The notes below the pieces were generated by a model that saw only the letters and a list, made by a program, of their open reading frames with translations, was not told the origin of the DNA and did no database searches. This document shows positions 1 to 11,855 of a DNA stretch of 64,000 bases, piece by piece. The stretch is from contig JAHHIL010000017.1 of NCBI GenBank assembly GCA_019358975.1, positions 1 to 64,000 on the forward strand. The letters are read 5' to 3'. The stretch is from Trichocoleus desertorum ATA4-8-CV12 (lineage in GTDB: Bacteria > Cyanobacteriota > Cyanobacteriia > FACHB-46). Each line of letters starts with the position of its first letter. Position 1 is the stretch's first letter. A program made the position numbers and the translations under genes.

Positions 1-150
1 TTCACCCTCATGGTTATCAAGTTGTCAAGGTTCTGTTGAACCAGGCGGTCATACCCTCAAACCTTTATAAGTCTTGGGTTTCAGACCAACGAATCACAGC
101 CGCGACTTTAGTCCGGGGTAAGCTTACAAGATTTAACCTGCTGAGAGGGC

Positions 151-1608
151 TTATACCAAAGCTTTCAAATTCAACGCTGTTTCATTCAGTTTTTGAGTTT
201 CTACCTTGGTTTGGCTGATGCTACTCGCTGTTTGACTAGCTCCTTGATTAAGTACATTCATGGCATCAATGACTTGTTGAATCGCGATCGCTTGCTGTTT
301 AGCGGTGAGCGAAATTTGTTGGCTATTCATCGTGATGCCATTCACAGCAACCACAATTGTTTCTACCGTTTTAGTGCCTTCATCAGTCACCATGACAGTA
401 ACGTTGGTAGTATTTTGAATGTCTGTGACTAGGGCGTTGATGCGTTCGGTGGATTGTCGGCTTTGGTCAGCCAGTTTGCGAATCTCGGCAGCGACCACTG
501 CAAAGCCTTTGCCCTGATCTCCGGCTCTGGCTGCTTCTACGGCTGCATTCAGCGCCAACATATTGGTTTGATTTGCCAAGTCTCGGACTAGATCGGAGAT
601 GTTACCAATTTGGTTGGTCTGCTCACTTAAGCGCAAAATCTGCTTAGCTATCTGCCCGACTCTTGCTTGTAGGCTGGTGCCATCAGCGGATAGCTCATCG
701 CTACTATTACCGTTCACCAGCGTTAGCACTTGTTGCGCTCCGGTGGCGGCAGCCTCAGCTTGACTAGCTGACTGACGCGCAGAAGTTCCTAGCTCATCCA
801 TCGTCGTAGTCGTTTGGCTGACTGAAACGGCTTGTTGGGCAGCGGTACGTTCTTGCTGCTCAACGGCCACTGCAATTTCTGTTGATGAGGATGCGAGTGT
901 GTTGATGACACTGCTGAGTTTGGTACTCAATGGTTTGGCGATCGCTTGAGTGAAGTAGAAGCCAAAGATAATAGCGATCGTAGGCCCCAACACCATACCT
1001 AAAATTGCCAGAGTTGAAGTTTGTCTAACATCATTTAAAGCTAAGTTTTCGGCTTCTTTGGCCACTTTATAGTTGAGGTCGAGCAGAGCCAGTAGATCAT
1101 TTGTAGCAGCGTCAAAGGCTGCCCGCTCTTCATTCGCCAAAAAGCGATTGAGCCGATCCATTTCAGTTAAAGAAATGCCATCTACTTCTAGTTCTTGATA
1201 AAGCTGCAAAAACCTAGCTTGTTGTTTCTTCCATTCTTCCCATTGCGGTAGGAACTGAGTTTTGTAGAGTTTAGCTTCTGCAAGAGTTTGGGGGGCGGGT
1301 TCATATTCCTCAAATCCTGCGTTAATTTGCTGCCAAGCAGCCTCAATTCGGTTTAATTCAACGTTGCGATCCTCCGGGCTTAAGCGGGGATTGGTTAGCG
1401 ATCGCATGGAGGACTCTACTTGAGTTTGTCCTTCATTAATCTTCCATAACCCGGTGATGCTAGGAATACTAGTTTTGCTAAAGATTTCAATGCGACTACT
1501 GAGCCGAGTGGTACTATTCCAACCCAAAGCAGTAGACGAAAAAACAATAAACCCCATAAACAGAAATGAACCGATGAGCCTGCCCTGTAGCGTCATGCTC
1601 TTAAACAT
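151..1608 (-). CDS. Methyl-accepting chemotaxis protein (MCP A)
   Basis: Transmembrane chemoreceptor of 485 residues. The N-terminus has a membrane segment at about residues 10-30, then a helical extracytoplasmic region (30-195), then a second membrane segment (about 200-222). The cytoplasmic half carries the MCP hairpin tip, read as [18 protein letters not shown], which contacts CheW and CheA in this family. It is the last gene of a leftward chemosensory operon, 38 bp after MCP B, and the two receptors are close paralogs in their signalling halves, so a tandem duplication is likely. The ligand cannot be inferred. No CheA is present in the window. Confidence 0.93.
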   Translation of the reverse strand: MFKSMTLQGRLIGSFLFMGFIVFSSTALGWNSTTRLSSRIEIFSKTSIPSITGLWKINEGQTQVESSMRSLTNPRLSPEDRNVELNRIEAAWQQINAGFEEYEPAPQTLAEAKLYKTQFLPQWEEWKKQQARFLQLYQELEVDGISLTEMDRLNRFLANEERAAFDAATNDLLALLDLNYKVAKEAENLALNDVRQTSTLAILGMVLGPTIAIIFGFYFTQAIAKPLSTKLSSVINTLASSSTEIAVAVEQQERTAAQQAVSVSQTTTTMDELGTSARQSASQAEAAATGAQQVLTLVNGNSSDELSADGTSLQARVGQIAKQILRLSEQTNQIGNISDLVRDLANQTNMLALNAAVEAARAGDQGKGFAVVAAEIRKLADQSRQSTERINALVTDIQNTTNVTVMVTDEGTKTVETIVVAVNGITMNSQQISLTAKQQAIAIQQVIDAMNVLNQGASQTASSISQTKVETQKLNETALNLKALV

Positions 1609-1646
1609 TAGAAAATCCTAATGAAGGTAATAGTGAAATGGATTGC

Positions 1647-3059
1647 TCATACTACTGCCTTTAAATCGTGAGCCGCTTCATTCAGCTGCTGCGTACTAAT
1701 TTTGGTTTGGCTAATGCCGCTTGCCGTTTCTAAAGCTCTTTGGTTTAAGGAGCCCATTGCATCCACGACTTGTTGAATTGCGATCGCCTGTTGTTTAGCG
1801 GTTAGTAAAATCTGCTGATTATTAACAGTGATGTTGTCAATTGCTGTGACAATACCTCCCACCGTTTTGTTGCCTTCATCAGCAACCATGACTGTGGAGT
1901 TGGTGGCATTCTGAATATCAGAGACCAGTGAACTAATTCGTTCTGCTGACTTACGGCTTTGATCTGCCAGCCTACGAATTTCGGCGGCAACAACTGCAAA
2001 ACCTTTGCCATGTTCTCCAGCCCTTGCTGCTTCTACGGCTGCATTTAAAGCCAACATGTTTGTCTGATTTGCCAAATCACTCACCAAGACGGAAATACTC
2101 CCGATTTGGCTAGTTTGCTCGCTCAAACGCAAAATCTGCTCGGCGATTTGCCCTACTTTGTCCCGTAAGCTGGAGTTATGTACTCCTCCTTGTGCTCCAA
2201 CTGAGCCATTCCCATCTACTAAAACCAAGGCTTTTTGAGCGCTAGTTGCCGCAGCTTCAGCTTGCTGTGCTGACTGCCGAGCAGAAGCCCCTAACTCATC
2301 CATCGTTGTGGTAGTTTGGCTGACTGCGGCGGCCTGTTGGCTAGCGGTACGTTCTTGTTGCTCTACAGCCACAGCAATTTCTGTAGCAGAACTGGCGATC
2401 GCACTTGCTACTTGATTGATAGGTTGCACAATGCGACGAGCAATAAAAAACGCGATTGAGGAACCCAAAACAACCACAATGACAGTTCCACCAAAGGATG
2501 AAAAAGAGGCAAAGCGTTCAGCTCTAGTTGCCGTAGCCTCTCGATCTGCTAAAAGCTTGTCCTCCACAGCTTGCATCGCAGCCAGGTTTTTGCGAATATC
2601 ATCCATTGTTTCCTTGCCCTGGCCTGACAGCACCAAAGCCCTCAGTTCCTGTTCTTGACCTTGTCGCTTGAGCGTGATGGTGCGGGCTAGCTCATCTAGT
2701 TTTCGTTCGGTTAAAACTTCTACTTGATCAAGCTTTCGTCTTTGTTCTTCACTTCTAATTTCGCTTTTTAGTTGGCTTATATGGTCATCAAGCACCTCTG
2801 TAGCTTGATTATAGGGTTCTAGAAAGTCTTCTCGACCTGTGAAGATGAACCCACGCTGCCCAGTTTCGGCATTCACCAAAATAGTTTCTAGTTCTTGAAG
2901 ATCTTGTTTAACTCGATGGGTGTGATTGACCCAAGTAATTGAGTTAACCAAAATATTCATACTCAGTTTTGAGGCTAAGCCGACCCCAACCATGAGCGCA
3001 AAAATAACTGCAAAGCCCATCGGAACGACTCGGCTCAATTTCATATTTCTTTGTAACAT
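1647..3059 (-). CDS. Methyl-accepting chemotaxis protein (MCP B)
   Basis: Second chemoreceptor of the operon, 470 residues from the chosen start. The ATG at 3059 is preferred over an upstream GTG/ATG extension because GGAGGG lies about 6 bases before it on the minus strand. The order is membrane anchor, a helical CHASE3-like sensor region containing the motif [13 protein letters not shown], a second membrane segment around residues 190-215, and the MCP signalling hairpin with [18 protein letters not shown]. The N-terminal sensor differs clearly from MCP A while the signalling half is nearly the same. This suggests duplication followed by divergence or swapping of the sensor. Confidence 0.93.
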   Translation of the reverse strand: MLQRNMKLSRVVPMGFAVIFALMVGVGLASKLSMNILVNSITWVNHTHRVKQDLQELETILVNAETGQRGFIFTGREDFLEPYNQATEVLDDHISQLKSEIRSEEQRRKLDQVEVLTERKLDELARTITLKRQGQEQELRALVLSGQGKETMDDIRKNLAAMQAVEDKLLADREATATRAERFASFSSFGGTVIVVVLGSSIAFFIARRIVQPINQVASAIASSATEIAVAVEQQERTASQQAAAVSQTTTTMDELGASARQSAQQAEAAATSAQKALVLVDGNGSVGAQGGVHNSSLRDKVGQIAEQILRLSEQTSQIGSISVLVSDLANQTNMLALNAAVEAARAGEHGKGFAVVAAEIRRLADQSRKSAERISSLVSDIQNATNSTVMVADEGNKTVGGIVTAIDNITVNNQQILLTAKQQAIAIQQVVDAMGSLNQRALETASGISQTKISTQQLNEAAHDLKAVV

Positions 3060-3456
3060 TTCAGTCCCTCCACTCCAGTGATTACATGAGCGCAATCAGC
3101 TTCTTTTTACGGGCGATCGTCCTGTTTTAGATAAAATAACTGCCCAACTCAGTAATATTCTGATTTAGACTCTGAAAAAACTAAAGCGTAATCAGTGGCT
3201 GGCACGAGTATTTCATAAAAATAAAAAAACAGTATAAATGCTGATTTTGCTATCTAGAGCATGCTTAAACAATAGTTTCGCTGAAATAAATCTCAGCATC
3301 AATCAAGACCTAGCTACTTTAGCAAGCCCATCTCAGTTTAATAAAGTAGAGATCTTTATAAATTTTATGGTTTGAAGACAAAGGTTAATATATGTAAAAA
3401 TACACAAAAAGCGATCGCATTAATTGCAATATTGTCTACTAATGAGCTATTTAGCA

Positions 3457-3498
3457 GAGATATTTAATTAAAGATATTTAGTTAGAGATATTTAGTGA
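3457..3498. repeat. AT-rich 14-bp tandem repeat, three units
   Basis: Three back-to-back 14-bp units, GAGATATTTAATTA, AAGATATTTAGTTA and GAGATATTTAGTGA, sit immediately after the stop codon of the cheW-like gene (minus strand). The rest of the 444-bp gap 3060-3503 is AT-rich, with no ORF and no clear terminator that I can see. Confidence 0.7.
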
Positions 3499-3503
3499 AA
3501 ACT

Positions 3504-4541
3504 TTATAGCTCCTCCTCAATGAATAAATTACCTTGCTGTAGGATTTTTGGCATATCTAAAATCCCCATCATTTTTTCGCGATAAAGCGCGGTTCCTTTT
3601 AGAAAGTCACTCGCTTCAAAGTACATAGCAGCAGGCACAGGCTTTAGATCATGGGGATGTAAGTAGGTTACATCGAAGACCTCATCTACTGTGATGCCAG
3701 CAATTACATCAGAAATGTCTACTATCATCGACTTCATGGCTGAATTACTAGGACTAACCGCTAAATTCAGCAAATTTCGAATATCAATCAGTGTGACAAT
3801 TTCCCCTCTTAGGTTCACGTTTCCAACAATATGAGGGGGGCAGCAGGGAATCGGTGTGACCTTGTGGATATCTGTAAACTCTCGGACAAACTTGAGATCT
3901 AACCCAAAATACTCTCCATTGAGACCAATCACCGCTAGCGGCATCAAACCCGTAAAGTCCTGGTTTTGAGGCAGTTGCAGTAAATTAGTGGCTCGATTTC
4001 GTAAGACTGCTTGTTCTGCCACCGATAAATGACGGGATAGCTCCATTGGTTGTCTTGATTCATCTGTCTGATCGGCTGCAACTTGTAATGCAGCTAATGT
4101 TTCATTCAGTGATGACTGACGAACCAAATTTTCGTGATTGAGAATAGTAATAATTTCGCCATCAGTTTTGGCAATTCCAGACGTAAATCTGGATGTAGTC
4201 TCTTGCTCTCTACCGTACTGAACTGCGACTTCAATAGTAGCGGAATCGAGGTTTTTAACAGCATGGACTTGATTTACTAAGATGCCAATCAAGAGTTCCT
4301 GCCACTCCACCACAAGCACACTATCGCTTAACTGATAATCTTTTGGTTGTCGTCCTAACCGACGAGCGAGGTCCATGATTGGCACGATTTTGCCCCGCAG
4401 ATTAATCATGCCGATAATGTCGGGTGGTGCCTCTAAAGCCACTGTTAGCTCTGGTACATAAAAGATTTCATAAACGAGGGTGGCTTTTACACCATACAGT
4501 GAACCATGAAGACTAAAGATTAAGTAGGGATCTGACAGCAT
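3504..4541 (-). CDS. Chemotaxis adaptor with two CheW domains
   Basis: Scaffold protein of 345 residues that couples chemoreceptors to a CheA kinase. Two CheW-like folds can be read: residues about 5-150, with the hallmark IIGMINLRGKIVPIMDL, and about 190-335, with HIVGNVNLRGEIVTLIDI. Single CheW proteins are about 150-180 residues long, so this is a fused tandem form. The linker (about 150-190) is polar. It lies between cheR upstream and the receptors downstream in one leftward unit. Double CheW proteins can bridge arrays, but which partners this one binds is inference. Confidence 0.9.
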   Translation of the reverse strand: MLSDPYLIFSLHGSLYGVKATLVYEIFYVPELTVALEAPPDIIGMINLRGKIVPIMDLARRLGRQPKDYQLSDSVLVVEWQELLIGILVNQVHAVKNLDSATIEVAVQYGREQETTSRFTSGIAKTDGEIITILNHENLVRQSSLNETLAALQVAADQTDESRQPMELSRHLSVAEQAVLRNRATNLLQLPQNQDFTGLMPLAVIGLNGEYFGLDLKFVREFTDIHKVTPIPCCPPHIVGNVNLRGEIVTLIDIRNLLNLAVSPSNSAMKSMIVDISDVIAGITVDEVFDVTYLHPHDLKPVPAAMYFEASDFLKGTALYREKMMGILDMPKILQQGNLFIEEEL

Positions 4542-4601
4542 TTTTGAAAATTAATCTAGTTTTAGATAATTAGAGATGTAGTTAAATTTATATCCTCGAA
4601 A

Positions 4602-6074
4602 CTATGCCTGATGTAACAGTTTTTTGATGTATAGAATCAGCTCACTTGCCGTCAACTGCTCCTGATACTCTATAGTTGTATGCGGAGATACCTGCCTCAG
4701 CAACTCTAAGGCTGTGTTGCGCATTTTTTTAGCTCTAATAATATCACTTTCCCTGTTGTAAATAGCTCCTAAATCTAAGTAGGCAGCGATCGCCTTAGGA
4801 TCTAAATAAATAATTTTTCTCAGAATAGATTTGGCTAGCTCTATATCCCCCTGCTCTTCAGCAATTTTAGCCAATAGATAGTAAGGTTTGACCGATGAAG
4901 CCTTTAAATTCATGGCTTGCTGACAACAATCTTGGGCTTTTTGATACTGACCTAGATTGGCATATGCTTGAGCGGCTAAGTAATAGGCATCAAAACTGCT
5001 GGGGTCATGCTTAATAGCTTGGTTCGTTGCTTGTAGAGCGAACATGTAAGCACCCTCTTCAACCAACTTCTCAGCTTGCCTCAACGCTGCTTGATACAAG
5101 GCGACTTGAGTTTTCTCAGGCAGGGGAGAGGCAGGCGATCGCTGGAATGTTGTCTCCGGTGAGGGTAATGGCCAAGACTGTTCTGGCTGGTTAGCCTGGA
5201 GCGAAGCGGGAATAGGGCGCTGATATATAATTGATTCTGGCAAAATTTGAGCATGAAACTGGCTTAACTCTTGATTGTAGAGTTCTGCATGACCCGTTAT
5301 TAAATATCCTCCTGGTCTCAAAGAATTATGAAACTTAGTTAAGACTGTCGCGATCGCAGTAGCGTCAAAGTAGATAAATACATTGCGACAAAGAATTAGA
5401 TCTAAATCACAGAGGTTAGACAAAGAATTAGGAAGTTTGTCTCGGATTAAATTTCCCGTGGAAAACTTCACCATCTGACGAATTTTGGCATCAATCTCCC
5501 AACCCGATTTAATTGGGGAAAAATGCTGCTTTTGCAACTCAGTGCTCACCATCCGAAAAGACCAGGAGCTATAAATACCCTGCTGTGCTTTTTTAATGGC
5601 CTCAGGATTAATATCCGTTCCTAATATAGTAATGTTCCAATCATCTTGTCTTGGCAGTAATTCATTAACTAAAATGGCTAGTGAATAAGCTTCTTCTCCT
5701 GTGGAACAGCCTGCACTCCAGACCTTGAGTGCAGCTTTGGGTTTACCCTGCTGAATCTTTAGATTTCTTTGATAACTAATGATTTCTGGCAATATTTTAT
5801 TTCTTAGAAGATTGATTTGCCCCTGATCTCGGAACAAGTAACTTTCTCCAGTCGTTAATAAAACAACTAACTCTTGCCATTCGCGATCGCTCTGAGAGCT
5901 TGAACCTTCTAGAAGACTGTGGTATTGGGAAAGATTTGACAGTTTGAGGGTTTGCCTCCTCGTGATAATTTTTTTAGAAATATTAGTCTGATCTTGCGAT
6001 CGGATCTGCAATCCTGTTCGTACAGAAATTAATTGAAATAAAGCTGGCAGGAATTCATCCTGAGTGGAAACCAT
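4602..6074 (-). CDS. CheR-type protein methyltransferase with C-terminal TPRs
   Basis: S-adenosylmethionine-dependent methyltransferase of 490 residues that would methylate receptor glutamates. An N-terminal CheR helical domain (about 10-75) is followed by the methyltransferase fold with VWSAGCSTGEEAYSLAIL (SAM site) and LILCRNVFIYF. From about residue 325 there are at least three tetratricopeptide repeats, for example ALQATNQAIKHDPSSFDAYY. CheR-TPR fusions belong to alternative, Frz- or Wsp-like chemosensory systems. The gene lies 83 bp downstream of the kinase and 60 bp upstream of the cheW gene. No CheB methylesterase is in view. Confidence 0.92.
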   Translation of the reverse strand: MVSTQDEFLPALFQLISVRTGLQIRSQDQTNISKKIITRRQTLKLSNLSQYHSLLEGSSSQSDREWQELVVLLTTGESYLFRDQGQINLLRNKILPEIISYQRNLKIQQGKPKAALKVWSAGCSTGEEAYSLAILVNELLPRQDDWNITILGTDINPEAIKKAQQGIYSSWSFRMVSTELQKQHFSPIKSGWEIDAKIRQMVKFSTGNLIRDKLPNSLSNLCDLDLILCRNVFIYFDATAIATVLTKFHNSLRPGGYLITGHAELYNQELSQFHAQILPESIIYQRPIPASLQANQPEQSWPLPSPETTFQRSPASPLPEKTQVALYQAALRQAEKLVEEGAYMFALQATNQAIKHDPSSFDAYYLAAQAYANLGQYQKAQDCCQQAMNLKASSVKPYYLLAKIAEEQGDIELAKSILRKIIYLDPKAIAAYLDLGAIYNRESDIIRAKKMRNTALELLRQVSPHTTIEYQEQLTASELILYIKKLLHQA

Positions 6075-6156
6075 AATTTATGGAGCCTGTCTCTTAAAAA
6101 ATAATTGATTTTAACTTTATGAAATATCAGAAACAGAACTACCTACTTTGCTGTAA

Positions 6157-9100
6157 TCAAGCTGCGTAATTCACATTTACTTCTACGGGCCTCAAAGCTG
6201 TAGGAGGAGCTATGGGAATTTGAATCAAAAACTCTGACCCCTGTCCTGGCTCCGAGAGGCAATTTAGCATTCCACCGTGCTTATCTACCACAATCTGGTA
6301 GCTGATCGATAATCCTAGACCCGTTCCTCTGCCTACAGGTTTTGTCGTAAAGAAGGGATCAAATAACCGTCCTCTTACAGATTCATTCATTCCAGGGCCA
6401 TTATCCCTCACTCGAATGAGAATTTGAGGAGCTGTGCTAATCTGCCCCAAACCTAATAGCTCTAGAGAAGCTGCCAATTCAGCTGTCAATAGTTCTGTCT
6501 GAATGGTAATTTTTCCGAATTGTGACTGTTCTTCTAAAGCATCAACAGCGTTGCTCAAAATATTCATGAAGACTTGATTTAGTTGCCCTGCATAACATTC
6601 AACTAAGGGTAATTCTCCATACTCTTTAATAATTTCGATCCCTTGATTGCTGCCAGCAGGCTTGAGACGGTTTTGTAAAATTAGTAAAGTATTGTCAATA
6701 CCTTCATGGATGTCTACTGGCTTCATTTCCGCTTCGTCTAAACGGGAGAAGTTACGGAGTGATAGCACGATTTGGCGGATGCGATCGGCTCCCATTTTCA
6801 TAGAAGAAAGCAACTTCAATAGATCTTCAGTCATAAACTCAACATCCAATTCTTCAATCTGCTGCTGAATGCTCTCCGCTGGTTCGGGATAACACTTTTG
6901 ATACAAGTGCAGCAACTCTAATAAATCTTGAATGTAGTTGTCAGCATAGATGAGATTGCCGCTGATGAAATTCACAGGATTGTTGATTTCATGAGCAACA
7001 CCAGCCACCAATTGGCCTAAGCTCGACATTTTTTCGGTTTGGATGAGTTGCGATTGCGTCTGCTTCAGATGTTGTAGCGCTTCGGTTAACTGTTTTGCCT
7101 GAGTCTGAGCGGCAAAGGCAGCAGCCCGTGTCTGAGCATACAGTTCGGCCTGGTCAATCGCGATCGCTAGTTGGTCTGTTACGGCTCGCAACAACTCTAC
7201 TTCTGTCTCAGTCCATTGCCGAGGGCCACTCGCATGGCTACAAACAATGGCTCCAAATTGTCCCGAACGAGTTTCTAAGGGGAGCAGCAATTGCGAAGTC
7301 ATGCCTAAGTGTGCCAACAAGGGTTGCACCTCCACATCGATGTTCTGCCCATCGCTCGCATCATCGATCTGAATCACATCGGCGCTGAGAATTTGCCTGA
7401 CGACCAAATCAGTGTACTGAGGTGGAAAATCTCCCAACAAGCTAGCTAGAGTGGCATGCCGAGCTTCATGAGTGACGGCTAGCGTGGGTTGTTCTGGATG
7501 TGGCCAGCACCAAATGAAGTGACAGCGATCAATCTTCAACAAACTACGAATTTCGGTGACAGCCGTTTCTAAAATGGTGTCTAAATCAAGGGAGTTACGA
7601 ATTTGATTGGCTAAGCGCAGCATTAAAGCTTCACGCCGACTCAGCAACTCTTCTCGCGCCCAAGCTCGGTCGATCGAGACTGCAATGCTGTTAGCTACCC
7701 AGCCCAAAAAGTTCTGGACTGTGTCTGTAATCACGTTGCGGCTGAAAAGTGCCATCACTCCGACGAGTCGGTCTTCCACAATCAGTGGATAGCCTACAAA
7801 GGTCTGCATCCCTTCTTGCTGCACCCACTCGGTAGCTCCAATGCACAAATCCTTGGACACATCATGACTTAAATAAGGCGTCCGATTCTGGGCAATGAAG
7901 CCAACAATAGAGATGCCTAAAGAGATCAAACTAGGGAAGTCTTCTGTATGGCTGTGTTGTCCTGCGATCGCCTGTAGTTCTAATAAATTGGTATCAGTGT
8001 TGAAAGTCCAGATGCGTACAAAGGCGGCTTCGAGTTGCTGGGCTACGGCGTTAACAAAGTGCTCCAGTACCTCTGGTAAATCTCCACCTTGGGCCAAGGC
8101 AATCCCGATTTCAGCGCTTAAGGTTGAAAGGCGCGATCGCTCAATCAGAGCCACTTCCGCTTGCTTTCTGGCCGTTACATCTCGGAAATAAACCGATAGG
8201 CCATCTTGGTAAGGATACGCCTGCACCTCAAACCAGGTTTCTAGAGGGGCGTAGAATTCCTCAAAATGTACCGTTACCTGCTCGGTCACGGCTCTGTGAT
8301 ACTCACGGTGAAATGTAGATCCTACAGTCTCCGGTAGCTGGTCCCAAATCCGCTGACCAATCAACTCTGCTCGGTTCCTAAATAGGATCTGCTCAGCTTG
8401 CGAGTTGACGTAAGTAAAGCGCCAATCGCGATCGAGCGCAAAAAACGCATCTGTGACACTTTCCAAAATATTGATAATGCGCTTGTTCGACTTGTGCAGC
8501 TCTTCCTCTGCCCATTTGCGATCGCTGATGTCGATCAAGATGCCATTCCACAGGAGATCTCCGTTGGCTTGCCGAGATGGACACGAAGCTCCTTGTATCC
8601 ACTTCACTTGGCCTGAGGACAAAACAAATCTCCCCTGCCAAGCCCAAGACTCTAGCGTCTCGGCTGAAATGGCAATGGACTGATCTAAACCTAGGCGATC
8701 GTCTAGGTGGATGAGACTAAAAATGGCATCAGCATCCTGTTGAACAACTTCTGGCTCCAACTCTAGCAATTCCCGCGAACCAGGACTGATAAAGGGAAAA
8801 GCCAGTGAACCATCACAGCGCAAGAGAAATTGGTAGACCATGCCAGGAATCGTAGTCGCCATCTTCTGGAAGTTGGCTTCACTCTCTCTTAAGGCAGCTT
8901 GAGATTGCACCCACTCAGTCACATCATTCAGCGTGCCAGACACACCCATCACGGTGCCATTCGCTGCACACATCTGTTGCATATAGATTTCTAGCCAACA
9001 GAGATCACCCGCTTCTGTGAAGAAACGGAGTTGCTGCCGAAAAGTATCTATCTTTCCTTGCACGATCGCTTGCAGTTGGGCCTGGGTAGACTCATGGTCG

Positions 9101-10965
9101 TCTGGATGCAAGTAGTCAGTAATGGAGCTACCAATGGATTCTCCCAGCGAGAAGCCCGTGATTTCTGTCCAAGCAGGATTAAGAAAAGTCCAGCGACCCT
9201 CCACGCTGAGTTGAAAGATTACTTCTTTAATACTCTCGACTACAGAGCGGTACTGCCTTTCACTTTCCTGTAGGGCTGCTTCGGCTCGCTTGCGCTCTGT
9301 AATGTCTTCTGAGATCCCTAATAGATATTGAGGATTTCCAGTGGCATCTAGTAAAGGAATTTTTTTGGTATGTAAAACCCTAGAGCCTCTGTGCTTGGTA
9401 TGAATTCTTTCTTCTGAGCTATCAATTAATTGTTTGACCTGTATTACTTCTTGGTCTTTGGCTCTAAAAAAGTCAGCTTCTGCTTCAGAAAAGAAGTCAT
9501 AATCATCTTTACCAATCATTTCGGCTCTAGAGAGACCCGTTAGTTCTTCACCAAATTTGTTGAATTTAACAAACTTGAAATCGTGAGCATCTTTCACAAA
9601 AACCATGTGCGGAATGTTTTCGACGATCGAGTCTAAAAACATCTGGGTCTGTCGGATTTCTGCTTCGGAAGCTTTACGCTCTGTGATGTCATGAGCAACT
9701 GCATAAATCAAGCCCTGCTCTACTAGAGGCGTGGCCTTCCAAGAAAGCCATCTGTAAGAGCCATCTTTACAGCGATAGCGGTTTTCGAAGCAAAGTGTTT
9801 CTAAACCCGACTTCAATCTCTCCAGTTCGGCTGCGGTGGCTGCTTGATCCTCTGGATGTACCCATTCGCTGAGAGGATAGGCCGAGAGTTCTTGCTGCGT
9901 AAAACCTAAGTTCTTTTCCCAAGCTGGGCTGAGATATCTAAAATAGTGGTCAAAATCAGTAATAGAAAGCATGTCGAGGGAGAGAGTAAAGAAGCGATCG
10001 CGCTCTTCCTCAGCTTTCCGACGTTCTGTAATATCAATACCTGTACAAATAATATGCTTAGTCGATTCATCTGCATTCAATAAAACCGTATGTGACCAAG
10101 CAATAATGCGGCGATCGCCGAGCTTGGTTAAACATTGGCTTTCGTATTGGTTGACAGGCTGCCCCAACTGCAACTTCTGTAGCATTGCTGCTACCTGCTC
10201 TATATCCCGAGGGGAGATAAATAAGTCCCAAAAATAACGCTCTTTGACTTCCGAAAAGGTGTACTGGATTGTGTCAGCGCAAACCTCATTGATCCGCAGC
10301 ACTTGTCCTTGGGGATTTAACACAACCACTAGGGCGTTGGCTGTCTCTAGTACAGTAGAAACAAAGTTACGAACTAGCTCATCGGTTGAATCTAAAACAG
10401 TGGCCAGGAGGTTACGTTCTTCTTGGAGTGCTCGTTCAACCTGCTGGCGATCGCTAACTGCTTGAGTCAAAGCTTGCAGATTGTAACGTAACTCCAGTTG
10501 AGCCACAACTTGACGGCTCAATGCTAACAGCCCTTCTTGTTGTTCTTGGCTTAGCCCTCGAGGTTCATAATCGATTACACAGAGGGTTCCTAAGGAAAAT
10601 CCTGCCTGTGTAATTAAAGGCGCTCCCGCATAAAACCGAATATGGGGGGCATTAACGACTAAAGGATTGGTTGCAAACCGTTCATCCAACAACGCATCCT
10701 CAACCAAAAGCAACTCTGGCTGCAAAATCGCGTGAGCGCAGAATGCTACCTCCCGTGAGGTTTCACAGGCTGTCAACCCAATTTTGGACTTAAACCACTG
10801 GCGGCTTTTATCCACCAAGCTCACCAAAGCAATCGGGGTTTGACAAACCTGTGCAGCCAAACGAGTGATGTCATCAAAACTAGCTTCAGAGCCAGTGTCT
10901 AGAATTTGATACTGGTGCAAAGCAGCTAGTCTGGCTGATTCGTTGCTAGGAATGGGTGCTTGCAT
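6157..10965 (-). CDS. Large multi-PAS/GAF sensor histidine kinase
   Basis: Soluble sensor kinase of 1602 residues with no obvious membrane segment. Domain order by eye: GAF (about 25-160), six PAS/PAC units (about 195-315, 325-435, 445-560, 570-690, 700-820 and 830-930, mostly ending in ITERK- or VTARK-like linkers), GAF (about 945-1100), GAF (about 1120-1275), coiled-coil linker, H-box with the phospho-acceptor in [12 protein letters not shown], and HATPase with RDNGPGMNE and [10 protein letters not shown]. It has no receiver domain. As the first gene of the chemosensory operon it may supply an input that CheA normally gives, or it may signal to the divergent response regulator at 11856. Its ligands are unknown. 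Confidence 0.95.
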   Translation of the reverse strand: MQAPIPSNESARLAALHQYQILDTGSEASFDDITRLAAQVCQTPIALVSLVDKSRQWFKSKIGLTACETSREVAFCAHAILQPELLLVEDALLDERFATNPLVVNAPHIRFYAGAPLITQAGFSLGTLCVIDYEPRGLSQEQQEGLLALSRQVVAQLELRYNLQALTQAVSDRQQVERALQEERNLLATVLDSTDELVRNFVSTVLETANALVVVLNPQGQVLRINEVCADTIQYTFSEVKERYFWDLFISPRDIEQVAAMLQKLQLGQPVNQYESQCLTKLGDRRIIAWSHTVLLNADESTKHIICTGIDITERRKAEEERDRFFTLSLDMLSITDFDHYFRYLSPAWEKNLGFTQQELSAYPLSEWVHPEDQAATAAELERLKSGLETLCFENRYRCKDGSYRWLSWKATPLVEQGLIYAVAHDITERKASEAEIRQTQMFLDSIVENIPHMVFVKDAHDFKFVKFNKFGEELTGLSRAEMIGKDDYDFFSEAEADFFRAKDQEVIQVKQLIDSSEERIHTKHRGSRVLHTKKIPLLDATGNPQYLLGISEDITERKRAEAALQESERQYRSVVESIKEVIFQLSVEGRWTFLNPAWTEITGFSLGESIGSSITDYLHPDDHESTQAQLQAIVQGKIDTFRQQLRFFTEAGDLCWLEIYMQQMCAANGTVMGVSGTLNDVTEWVQSQAALRESEANFQKMATTIPGMVYQFLLRCDGSLAFPFISPGSRELLELEPEVVQQDADAIFSLIHLDDRLGLDQSIAISAETLESWAWQGRFVLSSGQVKWIQGASCPSRQANGDLLWNGILIDISDRKWAEEELHKSNKRIINILESVTDAFFALDRDWRFTYVNSQAEQILFRNRAELIGQRIWDQLPETVGSTFHREYHRAVTEQVTVHFEEFYAPLETWFEVQAYPYQDGLSVYFRDVTARKQAEVALIERSRLSTLSAEIGIALAQGGDLPEVLEHFVNAVAQQLEAAFVRIWTFNTDTNLLELQAIAGQHSHTEDFPSLISLGISIVGFIAQNRTPYLSHDVSKDLCIGATEWVQQEGMQTFVGYPLIVEDRLVGVMALFSRNVITDTVQNFLGWVANSIAVSIDRAWAREELLSRREALMLRLANQIRNSLDLDTILETAVTEIRSLLKIDRCHFIWCWPHPEQPTLAVTHEARHATLASLLGDFPPQYTDLVVRQILSADVIQIDDASDGQNIDVEVQPLLAHLGMTSQLLLPLETRSGQFGAIVCSHASGPRQWTETEVELLRAVTDQLAIAIDQAELYAQTRAAAFAAQTQAKQLTEALQHLKQTQSQLIQTEKMSSLGQLVAGVAHEINNPVNFISGNLIYADNYIQDLLELLHLYQKCYPEPAESIQQQIEELDVEFMTEDLLKLLSSMKMGADRIRQIVLSLRNFSRLDEAEMKPVDIHEGIDNTLLILQNRLKPAGSNQGIEIIKEYGELPLVECYAGQLNQVFMNILSNAVDALEEQSQFGKITIQTELLTAELAASLELLGLGQISTAPQILIRVRDNGPGMNESVRGRLFDPFFTTKPVGRGTGLGLSISYQIVVDKHGGMLNCLSEPGQGSEFLIQIPIAPPTALRPVEVNVNYAA

Positions 10966-11643
10966 AATCGGGTTTACTACCTACTAGCTGGGTTCTGTGA
11001 TAGTTGAGATACTGCTCTACAGTGCAGTCCTATCGCTGATCACAGAACATCGATACTCAAATCCCTAACTGACCAACTTTAATGATTTAGCTGGATGTGT
11101 CTAAGGGAAGTTCAAGACAAAGGTCTCAACGTAGCTATTCATGGGCGATCGCGGCTGGTTCTGGGCAAATGACTGCAACATCAGCAGTCGGTCAGGTGGT
11201 TGGTAAACAACGCAACGCTCAGCCTTTGCTAGTAAATAAGACACGGCCTTTTGCGTTCTGATTTATCGTGCCCAAGAAACCACTAATGAGAATCAAAAGG
11301 TCGAAGGTTCTACATTTATGTTTATGTGGGCTTGTGTGGGCGGTTGCTAGAGCGGGTGGGAGCCTGAGCCATTCACCCAGCCAATGCTTCTAGGCTTTCA
11401 ATTAAAGGGTGTTGGGCGATCGCAGTCATCCAAGCAAAGTGCCCACAAAAGGTGCTCCTACAGTTGTTATGAAATATTTATTCGTTGTTGATAAAACCTA
11501 TCTTTTCTTGAGTCAGCTATAACCAAGCCTGACTGAAAGTAAGCCTAGCTAACTGAAACTCTTGAATATTAAGATATGTTGATTGAAAGGTAGTTAGATT
11601 TTTGAATTGGGAATTTATAACTTTAGTTGAAGTGAAGCTCAAG
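10966..11643. other. Non-coding gap with a long inverted repeat
   Basis: Upstream region of the kinase operon. Ten-base arms GTTCTGTGAT (10992-11001) and ATCACAGAAC (11039-11048) form a perfect inverted repeat with a smaller ACTGC/GCAGT pair inside, 27 bp or more from the kinase start. It could be an operator or a 5-prime leader stem. A 47-codon frame with a GTG start (11244 down to 11101, minus strand) looks protein-like but has no visible ribosome site. I see nothing else that I can support. Confidence 0.4.
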
Positions 11644-11747
11644 ACAGGATAGAAACAAAGCTCTAGCTTATTTTCAGCCTTGTAGTAAAGCGAAAGCCTT
11701 ACAACTCAAAAATTAAGTTTTTCTTAAGTTTCTATCCTGTTTTTTTA
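11644..11747 (+). ncRNA. Candidate small RNA with closing stem and T-tract
   Basis: Thirteen-base perfect complementary arms, ACAGGATAGAAAC (11644-11656) and GTTTCTATCCTGT (11728-11740), enclose about 71 bases and are followed at once by seven T (11741-11747), as in an intrinsic terminator. The enclosed part holds smaller hairpins: AAGCT/AGCTT, TTGTA/TACAA, and TTAAG/CTTAA. It ends about 108 bp before the response regulator start, so it could be a free small RNA or an attenuator in that gene's leader. No known RNA family is recognised. Confidence 0.45.
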
Positions 11748-11855
11748 TTTAGCTTCAGATGGAATCATAGATTTTCTGACCAAACCTTCTTTATCCCAAC
11801 CCTTGAACATTTTAGTTTTAGCTAGTAAGTCAACTGTGATATTTACTCTAAGCTT

